A stretch of 64,000 bases of DNA, from positions 62,001 to 126,000 of the forward strand of contig CM034099.1 in NCBI GenBank assembly GCA_019914945.1, in the 5' to 3' direction. The notes beneath the pieces were generated by a model. That model saw nothing but the letters and a program-made list of their open reading frames with translations. It made no database searches and was not told where the DNA came from. The stretch's first letter is position 1, and every line of letters starts with the position of its first letter. Shown here in pieces: positions 1-10,980 of the stretch. The translations under genes and the position numbers were made by a program. Origin of the DNA: Typha latifolia. Its lineage: Eukaryota; Streptophyta; Magnoliopsida; Poales; Typhaceae.

Positions 1-1721
1 TCTGTAGCTGCCACTAATAAACTACTAAAAGAAAGCATAGTTGATCCTGGTTCGTTTTCGCAATCCAAATCCTGCTGGAATATAGAACAACTAAAAGAAG
101 TAGCCAACATAATGAAAGTGATACTAAAGATGTCGTTGGGTCACTGCATCTCAAAAAACACAAACTTTTCTGACAATATTAGGCATCAAAACGCAAGCCT
201 TTTAAGAGGGAAATCACATTAATATCCACATCAGAGACCAATTTAGGTTGATGTTTAAGGCAGAAACTGCATATCAGATGTTAAGCCTCCGCATAAAGCA
301 TTAAAGAAGGAAGGTGTACTGCGTGAGTATTTATTACTTACAAGATTAAATAAATATTGTCCCATGCGGCAACCCGACAAATATTACAAATGTAAAAAAC
401 AAATGAGTCTAAATATATACCCGTAAGAATGCTTCCAACCATTTTCTTAACTGTCTAAATAACATGTTAAGTAAACCAAAAGAACCTAAAAGGAAGATCA
501 TTTTGAAAATGGAACCAAGTGCTCCACCCCAACCCAACAAAACACACATACGACAAAAAAAGAACAACAACTTCTGCCTTCTACATGGAAGAGTTGCCTA
601 GGATGAGTCCACAAATGTATATGCCAAAAAAACACACAACAAATAACATTATCAGAATGGCAAATACTTATTCCCATGATCCGATCATCAGTTAACAGTT
701 AAAGAATATGAAGGAAAAAGGAACAGCTGGTCCTAGTTAAGAGAAGACCAAGCTTAAATGGAACCATAAGGTCAGAAAAAGTTATACCTTTTCTTATGGT
801 ATACTTGTTGTGGATTTGATTTATGACAGCCAGACTGAATTGGGCATATCTACTCCATCCATAAGGCAGGTTTGCAGAATCAGCAACATCTAGATACATA
901 GACAAGTGGTCTACGTTGTTCCCCTTTGGAAAAATCAACACGCGCCTGCCACAACCAGCATGTACTAGTTAGATTTTTGCTCGTTCTGACAATGTCTTGG
1001 GCATGGACGTCCAGCAAAGAAATCTTCTTACCATTTGTAGCCTCCAACAATGAAGACATCCGAGTAATGTTTCTTGATGTTGAGCCGAGAGAAATTCTCG
1101 ATCGTCCAAGTGAACCTGGATGTGGGAGGATCCTCCAACTGCTGATTCTCAGCAGTACTGACAGTTTCAGTTTGAGCCACTACTGATGCCGAAAAGAAAC
1201 AGTACGAGAAGGGTTCAGATCAGAAATCAGTTACCAAAAAACATTCAGATCAAATCACTGATGATGTAAAGCTGCAACTTTTAGACAAAAATCACGCACG
1301 AAACCTAGAAACTCCGATCCAGCAAGAACTCGATTCGTCAAATCGAGGTTATACGCTTACCTTCCATGGGTTGCGCTCCATCGGCAAACTCCTGGTGGGG
1401 TACCAGCATCTCGTCGTCCTCCTGCTGCGAGTAAGAAAAAGAAGCACAAAGTACACCTCAGATCCAGAAAAACCGTAACCTATCGGGACGATAGATACCG
1501 ATCGAAACGACTGCTTGTGCCCAAACCCGGCAGAAAACCCTAGGGGGCGCACGAGAAATCGCAAGAGAATAACAGAGAAGTGCGGAAGAGGCAGAGCGAG
1601 TAAGAGATCGAGCGGCAAAATCCGTGGGCAATCTAGGTCAAGGAATCAAAAGAGGCATTACAGGCGATAGGGATTAGGAGGAGACACGTACATCGAGCGG
1701 CGGAGGAGTCATCATAGTCAT
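1..1721 (-). CDS. UBP12/13-like: Ubiquitin C-terminal hydrolase, UBP12/UBP13 type (5' part, runs off left edge)
   Basis: Deubiquitinase of the plant USP7-like group. Only the N-terminal 134 residues are in the window. Coding exons read on the minus strand: 1721-1692 (MTMMTPPPLD), 1424-1361, 1182-1032 and 945-788. All joins keep one frame. The exons give the typical acidic start (QQEDDEMLVPHQEF) followed by most of a MATH domain, which in this family binds substrates. Diagnostic stretches are FTWTIENFSRLN, HYSDVFIVGGYKW and FPKGNNVDHLSMYLD. The next expected exon (family motif QHQFNARESDWGF) was not found in 1-787, so that stretch is read as intron and the catalytic USP domain lies outside the window. 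The exon-3 acceptor is CAGTAG, so one Val may be optional. The start codon matches the conserved family N-terminus. Family assignment is very secure; UBP12 and UBP13 cannot be told apart. Confidence 0.93.
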
Positions 1722-2233
1722 GGATGGAGACGACGGAGGAACCGATCCGAAGCTGCAGCGACAAAGCAGAGGAGTGGAATCCCCGGCGGAGGAGAAGAAG
1801 AGAAGAACACGGAGGGGGGCCGAAGGGGAAGGGAAGAGCGACCGACGCCACCGGAAAGGAAAAGAGCTGGGTCCAGAAAGAGGTCTGGGTTTTTATTTCG
1901 ATTACGGGGTGTTTTGGGAATTCTAAAGCGGGTAAGCGGGGGCGGGGGGAGGCAAAGTGGACGAGTACACCAGAGCCCAAAATCCCACGTAGGTTGAGAG
2001 AAATATTCCTATTTTAATTTTCTTTTTTCTTTTTTTTATGAGAGAGAAATCATCAGAATGAATGAATAAATAAATAAATAAATGTTAAATTATTACACTT
2101 TGATATGAAGAGTTAATATATAAAGCAAATGGTGCACCCATGTTGAACATTAGACTCTGGGGAGAGATTTTTGTCCTCCATAATTATGTGTATTAGTAAT
2201 TTTTAGATTTCTTATATATACACACATATATAC

Positions 2234-2303
<70 letters not shown>

Positions 2304-2599
2304 AGAAGAACAGCTAATCTTAGCAAATGACAAAGCCCGTTTATTTGATCTTGGGCTTTTGGCCCAACTGTTAGCCCATTCTAGTTGGGCCAACCTAAAC
2401 TAGAGGCTCCCTCATTGAGTCATCAGTATTAATATTTTGTTTTCAATAGAAAATTTAAAAAGCAGAGCACCAGATTCATAATGTTGCAAGTCTCCCCGTC
2501 CTCTCACGGTCCTACCGGTTCTGGTTAGCTAGGGTTAGGGTTTTATTTCCGATTCGAGCTCCTCCTCCTCTAGCCCCCCTCTCTCCTCTGATAACCGAG
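1722..2599. promoter_or_regulatory. Divergent spacer between UBP12/13-like and zinc-knuckle genes
   Basis: An 878-bp head-to-head spacer. The part next to the UBP gene (about 1722-1980) is GA-rich and is probably its 5' leader. Bases 2350-2394 hold several TGGGCC/GGCCCA-type elements, and 2531-2544 is a telo-box (AGGGTTAGGGTTTT). Both motif types are commonly found together upstream of plant genes for RNA processing and translation. Here they sit 55-250 bp before the zinc-knuckle start codon. Their use as promoter elements is inferred. Confidence 0.6.
2226..2298. repeat. Compound (TA)n(GA)n microsatellite
   Basis: An uninterrupted TA run passes into a GA run of about 47 bp. It lies inside the divergent spacer. 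Confidence 0.95.
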
Positions 2600-5578
2600 A
2601 TGATCCAAGGACGGATTTCCAAGGGGAAGGCCGACCCAGACGGCAAAGCCGATGTGGAACGGTCGGTGGTCTTTCTCAGCAGCAGCGACGACGAGGAAGC
2701 GAACGGGGACCTCAGCCTTGCCATCGTCGAGAGGGCGATGCGGCGCGAGGCGAAGAGAAAGAGGGCCGAGGACGCCGTCTCCGGAGCTGCGGTCGTAAAC
2801 GTCTCTTCTTCCTCCTCCGATGAGGTCGAGCTCGATACTTGTGAGATGCCCGCGGATCCCGGCGGGGATCCGCAGGATGGGGAGAGGAGTAATAAGCGGA
2901 AAAAGTTGAAGAAGAGGAAAAAGAAGAAGAAGCAGCAGAGGGTCCCCGAGAATGAGATTGTAAGTTTTGTTCTTAAAAGAAGCACGCTCTATAGGAGTGG
3001 AAAATATCTACTTTTTTCACTCATGACAACTTATTTCGAACAGAAGATTTAGTCCTTTAATAGTTGGAGCTGCTGATGTTCTCTTAGTTAATAGTTCTGC
3101 ATCAGAAAAGATTTTCTTTTTTGATGGTTAATGATGTACATATTGTTAGGTTGCCTTCTTTCAGCCAGAGAAGGGTGCTGTTGGCGCAGAAGAAGAACCA
3201 TCGGGAACAGCTGAATCTCCAATCACTGAAGTAAAGGAACTATCAGACAATGTAGTCTTGCGAAAGCTTCTTGTGAGTCTAAACACTTTTCCACTTTCTT
3301 AAGTTGTAAAGTTTGATTTTTGACCAGAAAATTGTTGTGGAATTATCTGATCAGCGGGGGCCAAGGTACTTTGATCCAGGGGAAAGCAATTGGGCGACTT
3401 GTTTTAATTGTGGCGAAGGTGGTCATGTGGCTGTGAATTGCACAATGGAGAAGCGGCGGAAACCATGCTTTGTCTGTGGTTTGTTTGGGCACAATGCAAA
3501 GCAGTGTATGCAGGTTGGCCCTCTTTAAGTCTGAATGAAATGCTGGTCAATTCAAGTATGTTGTTGTTGTCTGCCATTCCTTTCCTTTATTTGACAAGCG
3601 GTAATAATTATACTAGATAGTGCATTTCTCAGTTGAGTACATTTGATTAAATGCTGTGTAGCCATTTGAAGTTTTGACTCTTCCTTGATGGTGTGGCTGA
3701 TGATTAAATCATTGTCCTAAAAGTGAGGCAAATATGTTTTTCTATTGCTTGGGGGTGAAATGTTATTCATATATTTGGTCCAAATCTTAGAAAGGTCTGC
3801 TTGCAACATAGTGACATATATCAGAGAATAGACAGGATACTCTTCTGCATCAATGTCAGAAGCACATGTGGGAGGAGAATTGAATACACATATTATCATT
3901 ATCATGCAGTATCCTAGTGCATTTACCCAGATAGAGGATCACATTCCTTACTAGCGAGAAAGAAGTCAGTATCATCAAGTAGGAAACTAGTAGACTTATA
4001 TCTATTTGACACTATTGCTATGCTTTGGTTTCTTTAATTTGTGAGCAATACTATTTATCACTTTATTTATTACATCACCATTTTCCTTTTCTTTAATTGG
4101 CATTGAAGTATAATAAATAGTTTTTATCTACTCAGAAGTTTTAATGCCATTACTTGCTTGCTGATTTGTTAAGCATTACGTTTCATATCTTATAATATAC
4201 TTTATCGCATTTGCTCTGTTATGGGTAAAATGCTGTCAATTTTTTCATCCTTTGATATTTATTTTTTGCATAAAAACTGGCATTCACTGCATTCTATAGT
4301 ATATACTTGATTCCTTACATCATTGGTGGCTACACATTTAGTTGATCCATTTGTAGGGACAAGATTGTTTTATATGTAAAAGAAGAGGACACATCGCAAA
4401 AGACTGCCCAGATAAGCACAAAAAGATTTCTCAGGACTCTAGGATTTGTCTTCGATGTGGAGATGGAGGACATGATATGGCTTCATGTATTAATGACTAT
4501 TCACCCGAAGACCTGAAGGTTTGTACTATCTTTGGGACCCGTGTTCTTGATCGTTTGTGTAATACTTTTTTTGAGTTATTATGGTGTTCAGGAGAGGTTC
4601 AGAAAGCTGATAAGATTTAGATTGTTGCGCAATGCTTGCTGCTGACAGCTGTTTCACTGTTACACTGGTTTTAATGTTTGTTATTGGTGCAACTATGTGA
4701 AAAACCTCATACTGAAATATCTATCCGTTTGAACTGTACAGGAAATACAGTGCTATATATGCAAAAAGCATGGTCATCTTTGTTGTTCTGAGTTCACAGA
4801 TAGTTGTCCAACAGAAGTCTCCTGTTATAATTGTGCTCAATCTGGTCATACTGGTTCAGTAAGTTAGATGGACCTTTTGTTCTAAGAATTATATTTTTTT
4901 TTCCCTTCATACCTATAAGAACTATGGATCGGTGCTCATGATCTCCTTCAATTTAGGGATGTGCAAAGCCGCGTGGAGAAACTAGTAATGTTGCATCACC
5001 AACCCTCTGCTACAAATGTGGTGAAGAAGGGCATTTTGCACGTGGTTGCACAAAAGCTACTAAGGTTATTTCAAATAATTATATAGATATGCATTGCCAG
5101 TGTTATCTTTTACATTTTTTACATAGTTAATGTTTCTCTGCAGTATGATAGGCTGATAGGTGAATCATCAACTCCTATTTGGAAATCAGCCAAGAAAAAC
5201 AGAGATTGGTCAGGATTTAGATCGGTTCCTCATGATTTTGGTAAACGTGATAAAAAGAAATGCTTGGCATATGATGAAAGATGGAATATGTCTGCTAGTA
5301 AGTCTAGAATAAAGGGTGGATGGATAGTTGATGACCCAGGTGACTTGCCAGCAAAGAAGATCAAGTCAAATGGTTGGGTGTCCCCCAAATCGCCAATCAA
5401 GAGGAGTCATGGAAAGCAATACTTGGGTTCTGGTGGGAATTATTCAAGTTCCCAGTCTTTAAAGAAACACAAGGCTGTTTTAGCATCATCCATATCAAAG
5501 TCCCCTAAGAGTGCTAATAAGAGTGGCTCTTCAGCCTCAAGATTTTCTAATTCACATATTCGTTTTGGGCAAAGATAG
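2600..5578 (+). CDS. CCHC zinc-knuckle protein, ZCCHC7/Air-like
   Basis: Seven exons, all phase 0: 2600-2959, 3165-3272, 3328-3513, 4357-4518, 4742-4858, 4957-5064 and 5144-5578. They encode 491 aa. The N-terminal third is acidic and serine-rich (SSSDDEE, SSSSSDEVE) with a lysine-rich stretch around residues 97-113. Seven C-x2-C-x4-H-x4-C knuckles follow between about residues 181 and 342, for example CFNCGEGGHVAVNC, CFVCGLFGHNAKQC, CFICKRRGHIAKDC, CLRCGDGGHDMASC and CYKCGEEGHFARGC. The fifth is degenerate (CYICKKHGHLCC) and the sixth is split by an intron. The C-terminus is basic and low-complexity. The architecture matches plant proteins related to yeast Air1/2 and animal ZCCHC7, the RNA-binding subunits of the TRAMP nuclear surveillance complex. 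A TRAMP role is inferred from the family. The exon-3 donor (CAG|GTTGGC) is weak. RRP6L2, another nuclear RNA-decay gene, is also in this window. Confidence 0.9.
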
Positions 5579-6575
5579 ATGGAAATTTCTTAATGTTGGT
5601 TCTGATTCATCCTTTTGTCTGTGGAAGGAAGTCAACAATTGGTAAAAGATACTGGAGAGATTTTCTTCTGACCTTGCACATTTGATCAACTTTATTTATG
5701 ATGTTTCTCCTAGTCCAGATTGCCTGTTCTCTGATGAAACTGTAAGCAGCTTTTTCTATCACCTTTTCTCCCTTTCCAAGTATATTATTATAGTGTGTAA
5801 AAGGTCTCTGCCTGTAAAAGATGTAGATATGTAAAATTCAGATTTGTCAATCTCTTGTCTTTGTTGGCCCTGATATTGAAATTAGAAGCTTGCAATTCTC
5901 AATATGTTCAAAGCTTAAATTCTCTATCTGCTTTTGCAGGGTGTTGAGGACGGTTATCTTCCACAACTGGGAGGGATGTTCATTTCAACATTTTTTATGC
6001 TATAGCTGATATGTACATTATGTTTGTAATATTGCAGATGATGTAGTTCAAATCCAAATTTAGCTGCCGTCAGTTAAAATTTAATTCAATTAATGTGCTC
6101 AGCTTGTTTAAAACCCACGAAAACATCTGATGTGCAAATAATTATAAAGCCAGGCCTGATAGTGATATATTGAATAGTTTAAGAATGTCAAGTAATTGTT
6201 GGAGAGGGACTTAAATGGAACAAATGTAAGCACCGTTGTTTATTCCCGAACATAAACATGAAATTTAGGACTAGACTTTCCTGATATAAAAATGGATATA
6301 CTGCAAGTTCTTCTGGATTCCAGTGTTACAAAGATTAATGATTGGGAATAACAGTTTCTTAGGCCTTGGATGAATGACAGAACTTACAGGGAGCGCAACT
6401 CACGACATCTAAACTTATTAGCACAGGTCTTCTCATTTAAGGACAACAGTTGTTTGGTTACAAATTATAGTTTATAAAAATGGATGGTCGAGCATGAGCA
6501 TTCGCATTCAGTGCACTGATTTTATCGTCGCATTTTGAGAGAGCACTGCCTATCACCGCCCAATGAATATATATG
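5579..6575 (+). other. 3' UTR of the zinc-knuckle gene and convergent spacer
   Basis: No coding gene is seen. A GT...AG pair (GTAAGC at about 5742, TTTTGCAG ending at 5940) could be a 3'-UTR intron. The rest is AT-rich spacer running into the 3' end of GH3-A on the opposite strand. Confidence 0.45.
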
Positions 6576-7791
6576 TTAAGTGGTGGGCAATGTGTCCAAA
6601 TCGTCCGATGTGGGCGTAGTAAATGTGAGGCCAAAGCCGAATGGGAACAAGGGGTCATAATGCTGGTCGCCGTAGTTCATGGGGAGCTGGTCCACGGACT
6701 TGAACCAGGTCCGAGGGAGCTTCCCAGTGAAGCCGTGGTCGCCAAAGAGGACATCAGCGACGCCTTGCCCCTCCGAACCAGGCAACCAAGCGGCCACGAG
6801 GGCATCGATTTTAGATATGTACGGCTGTATCACGACTGGCCTCCCCGTGACGAGCACGACCACGCACTTGACTGCGCCACACACTGTTTGGATCGTGGTC
6901 GGGCCAGGCTCCGCAATGGTCAGGTTCAGACTGTCTCCGTCGCTCTCTGCATACGGCTGCTCCCCAACCACAACCAGGGCATAAGAGAAGTTGTTGCTCT
7001 TCACAAATTCCGCATCGGGGTTTAAGGAGAACACCACATTGGTTGTAGGATCTACTGTGGATTTTACGGCATCTAGGATCGTGGTTCCTGTGAAAAAAAT
7101 AAAATAAAAAGGGCACACCGACAGAGAAGAACTCATCAATTCCATTACTATTTATTATACAAGGGAAGCCGAGCACAAAGCGCACTACATTATATTTATA
7201 TGTACCTACTGTGATATTTCCACTACCCCCCTGCCATTCAATCGTCCACCCACCGCATTGGTAGCCCAAGTTATCAGCATGGCTTCCAGCAACGAGTATC
7301 CTAGAAGCCTTCTTAGGCAGAGGAAGCAGAGGCTCGCCAGTTCGCTTTCCATTTTTCAACAGCACAAGCGACTTCCTGACTGCTTCCCTAGCCAATTCCC
7401 TGTGCTCCTGGATGACATCCAATACACTAGTCTAGTTGAGACTTGTGAAAGCATCGTTCACTAGTACACAAGGAAAAGAAACTACCTTCTTTCCAAGCTG
7501 ATCGGCTAGGTTGAGATCAGCAAAAGGGTTCTCGAACAGGCCCATGATGAATTTAACTCGCAGAATCCTCCTTACGGCATCATCGATTCTGCTCATCGGG
7601 ATGATGTTGTTGTTAACAAGAGCTGTCAGATTTCTGATAAAAACAGAGTAGTTTCTCGGAACCATCACCTGCAGGAGTCGCCACAGTGAAGAAGTGAAGT
7701 GAAGTACTTGGATCGACATATCACAATGAAAGAAATCATCTTCATGGATGGTCATAAATAATAAGCCAAGATTCCTTGTGGCAGAAAAGTG

Positions 7792-7833
<42 letters not shown>

Positions 7834-9613
7834 CTAAGCTATACTGACCATATCAATACCAGCACTTATTCCAGCTTGGACAGAGTAAGTGTAGTTCTTG
7901 CCAGCTGGGTTGGTAATTCTATCAAGGCCCTCCCAGTCTGTGATCACCAAGCCCTATTCACAGATCAAGGTGCGAACATTATCATAAACAGAGATAGGTT
8001 AAATATTGGAAGTGGATTTCAACCGACGCTTTAATTCCGTTCCTTAATCTCCTACCTTGAAACCAAGTCTATTCTTGAGGAAGCCGGTGATGAGATCGCG
8101 GTTGGTGTGCATTTTCACCCCATTCCAGCTAGAGTAAGAGATCATGACAGTGGAGACGCCTTTTGCAATGGCATCATAGTAAGCAGGCATATGGATATCA
8201 AACAGTCCTTTGCGATCTATTATGGTGTTGTTCTCATTAATACCCATGTAGGTACCACCATCACCAACGTAATGCTTGGCGCACGCTGCAACGTTGTTCC
8301 TGTTGAACAAGTGATATCCACATAGTAGTGAACATAAGGTGTCGGCAGCGTGTTTTTCTTTGAGGCTATAACTAGTAATTACATAAGCAAACTCATGAAT
8401 TATTTCATAAATAGGATGATTCTCCGGTGTCTTTTTTGTTTGATTCTCGAGTGTCTTTTTTGTTTTTCTTTAAATTACAAGATGAATGAATAACAAAATC
8501 ACAAGTAATAAACGCAGCTGAAAATAAGAGTGATGTGCATCGATCATCATTTTTGCTTGTTTATTGCATTCAGAGGACTTACGTACTTTCCAGCAACATA
8601 AGGAAAAGCCTTGCTATAGTTTGCTGGCACATCACCCTGCAAACCGGGAATAATTTCCGTCATTGCCTGTACAATAATATGGTCTTCACTGTAGCTTTCG
8701 TAGCAACGCCCCCATCTCGGATCTCTACACACCTGATTCATGGCAGCCAAAAAACAGGGGACAAAAGGAAAATTTTAGTTCAATTGGTGTAACCGTCTGT
8801 TACATAATACTGAAGAAATCAAATTAAATTGAGAGCTTCTTCTTCAATTACCGCAATGCAGGGTGCAAAAGCATAAGGAATTCCTGTTGCTCTGACTTCA
8901 AGGGCTGTTGCCGCACCAATCCTCTTTACAAGATCAGGATCCCTGCTTAGAAGGAATAAAGATCACAAACAAACAAAACAAAACAAAACAGACGCCTTGT
9001 TAAACAACACTTTTACTTCGGATGGAAAAGAAAAGAAAAAAAGAAAAAAAAACTGACACACTACTTGCCTTGTAGCTCCTAGGCCAATGTTGTGAGGGAA
9101 TATGGTGGCATTAAAGGCATTATTATTCCCATGAACGGCGTCGATCCCGTAGATCATCGGTATGCCTAATCTGGTGGAGAGGCAGGCCTTCTGGAACTCA
9201 TTCATCATATTAACCCAATCGGCAGCAGTGGCCTGGGAACGAGGCACACTACCACCACCACTCAGTATGCTACCTGACAAATTATTAAGAAAAAATATAT
9301 ATAAAAAAAGGGGGGTGGGTGGGGGGAGGGAATGAAGATAATTCTTTTAAATGCACATCGATCTGTTCCTCTTCCCATTCCGATTCGTACCTATGTAGTA
9401 ATCTTTCAGGACTTGAGCTGATGTTACATCTCTTTCGATTTGTGTCATCTGCCCAATCTTTTCCGCAAGAGTCATCCTCTTGAGCAGATCCTTGATTCGA
9501 AGCTCCACCGGTTGGCTTCGATCTTTATACATCATGTAGCCGGGTTCTGTGAGCGGCTCCCAGAAGAATAATAGGAACGGAACAATCAAAAGAAGCGATG
9601 TGTAAACCGCCAT
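6576..9613 (-). CDS. GH3 beta-D-glucan exohydrolase, copy A
   Basis: Family-3 glycoside hydrolase that removes glucose from the non-reducing ends of beta-glucans in the cell wall. Nine exons: 9613-9391, 9273-9069, 8942-8852, 8732-8587, 8299-8056, 7953-7849, 7668-7486, 7407-7206 and 7087-6576. They encode 636 aa. The chosen ATG gives a signal peptide ([17 protein letters not shown]); a longer in-frame start exists at 9712 but would bury it. Domain 1 carries [17 protein letters not shown] and the nucleophile Asp309 in VITDWEG. Domain 2 carries [11 protein letters not shown] and the acid/base candidate Glu509 in [10 protein letters not shown]. The C-terminus has the usual [10 protein letters not shown]. 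Intron 2 uses a GC donor (AAG|GCAAGT). Compared with copies B-D it is the most diverged ([20 protein letters not shown], longer tail). No disabling change is seen. Confidence 0.93.
7794..7830. repeat. (GA)n microsatellite in GH3-A intron 6
   Basis: A pure GA run between exons 6 and 7. Confidence 0.95.
9310..9330 (+). other. G-run cluster, possible G-quadruplex, in GH3-A intron 1
   Basis: Runs of 6, 3, 6 and 3 guanines separated by single bases on the plus strand, so the GH3-A transcript is C-rich here. It has the form of a quadruplex motif. Confidence 0.5.
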
Positions 9614-9786
9614 CCTTTCGTGGAGCAGCAACTGCCTCCCTCGAAGGATCCACTTACTTGAGTTCAGAATCCACCCACAAAGAAGCAATTCATGGAGCAA
9701 ATGAGAAATCAATGATGGGAGAATTTAGCCAATAATTAATCTTGGCGTCTATATAACAATCCAAAGAGACAAAAATTACAAAGTAC

Positions 9787-9824
<38 letters not shown>

Positions 9825-10222
9825 GTTAAATATAAATCAAACTACAAACTTTTAAATACATATCCATACAACTAAAAATAATATCGAACGCAATGGCTAT
9901 AACTAATACAATTTAATATATAATAAATAAAATAATAATAATTAGAGTTTTTTTATAAATCACATCTTATATTTTACTTATTTTATAATTTATATCTCGT
10001 CTTTAAAGATTTTATAACCAAACCTCTCATTTTTTCCTATAATTCTCATCTAAGACATATTAAAAAAGGAATACTCATAAAATAATTTATAAATACTTAA
10101 ATTATCTATGTCTTCTTTCTTCTATTTTTTCCTTCTTAAAAAGAAGAAAAAAAAAGATTAGGAGGAGAGAGGAAGATAAGGAAATGTAGGACCGATGACG
10201 ATGACAATAGATGAGGTAGGTG
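9614..10222. other. Upstream region of GH3-A
   Basis: AT-rich sequence with an (AAT)n microsatellite at about 9787-9824. No gene is seen. The promoter of GH3-A must lie here, but no clear TATA position can be fixed. Confidence 0.5.
9787..9824. repeat. (AAT)n microsatellite
   Basis: About twelve uninterrupted ATA/AAT units roughly 175 bp upstream of the GH3-A start codon. Confidence 0.95.
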
Positions 10223-10972
10223 TAGGGGTGTAAACGAGTCGAGTCTAAGCAAGCCGGCTCTGGCTTAGGCTCGGCTCGAAATTACTTTCGAGCCTTATAA
10301 TTTTGCTTAGGCTCGGCTCAGCTCAACTCGAGCCGAGCTCGAGTTGAGCCTAACTGAGCCTGAGCCAAATCTCGGGCTTAATTAGAGGATGAGGCGGTGG
10401 CAGCGTGGGCGGTGGCGGCATGGACGACGACTTGCCGAAGGAGTCGAAGACGGATGGAGGAGGAAGCCGACAGAGTGGACAAGGAGGAGGAGGAGGAGTC
10501 TGACGGAGAAGAGGGCGTGACGCCGTGGTGGTGGCTTGCCGATGGAGGCCGACGGAGAGGGAGGAGGTGGCGGCGCGTGGGGTGAGGTTATGAGTGGTGA
10601 TCAAGTGGACGAGGGTGAGGGTGAGAGTGAAGGTGAGGGTGGGGTGGGTGAGGGAATTGAGGATGAGGAAGGTGACATGATGGGCAGGGTGAAGTGATGG
10701 GTGAGGGTGGGGTAGGTGAGGGTGATGAATATTGAATGGGTTAAGGGTGAGGATGGGTTAGTGAGGGACACGTGAAAATATTTCTTTATGTCATGTTTAT
10801 TTAGTTATAGTTAGTCAGGCTATCGAGCCTATCGAGTCGAGCCGGCTCCTGCTCAAGCTTTGCTTGATATTAATTTTGAACATGTTGCGACGGCTCGAGC
10901 TCGGCTTAGCTCTGATCGAGCCGAGTCGAGCCCGAGCCAAGCCCGGGCCGCTCGTCAAGCCTGACAGCCCTA
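10223..10972. mobile_element. Non-autonomous hAT-like DNA transposon
   Basis: A 750-bp unit bounded by a perfect 8-bp direct repeat, GGTAGGTG, at 10215-10222 and 10973-10980. The left end starts TAGGGGTGTAAACG and the right end, read inward, starts TAGGGCTGTCAGGC, an imperfect terminal inverted repeat. Subterminal regions are dense in GAGCC/GGCTC motifs on both sides, as in hAT elements. The middle (about 10380-10760) is GC-rich with GGTGAGGG-like tandem motifs and has no transposase. An 8-bp target duplication is the hAT hallmark. Confidence 0.8.
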
Positions 10973-10980
10973 GGTAGGTG

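Noticed and set aside
1..787. Missing UBP12/13 exon 5 within the first 787 bases
   Set aside because: The conserved QHQFNARESDWGF stretch was looked for on the minus strand and not found; the region is taken as intron.
2512..2985. 157-aa open frame on the minus strand
   Set aside because: It is antisense to exon 1 of the zinc-knuckle gene, and its Ser/Phe-rich sequence mirrors the GA-rich coding strand.
9614..9712. Longer start of GH3-A at 9712
   Set aside because: It would add 33 residues in front of a clear signal peptide; the ATG at 9613 gives a normal secreted protein.
10350..10604. Open frames on both strands in GC-rich DNA (84 aa minus, 62 aa plus)
   Set aside because: They lie inside the hAT-like element and encode low-complexity Pro or Glu/Arg runs from its tandem GC-rich motifs; no gene-like start or splice context.
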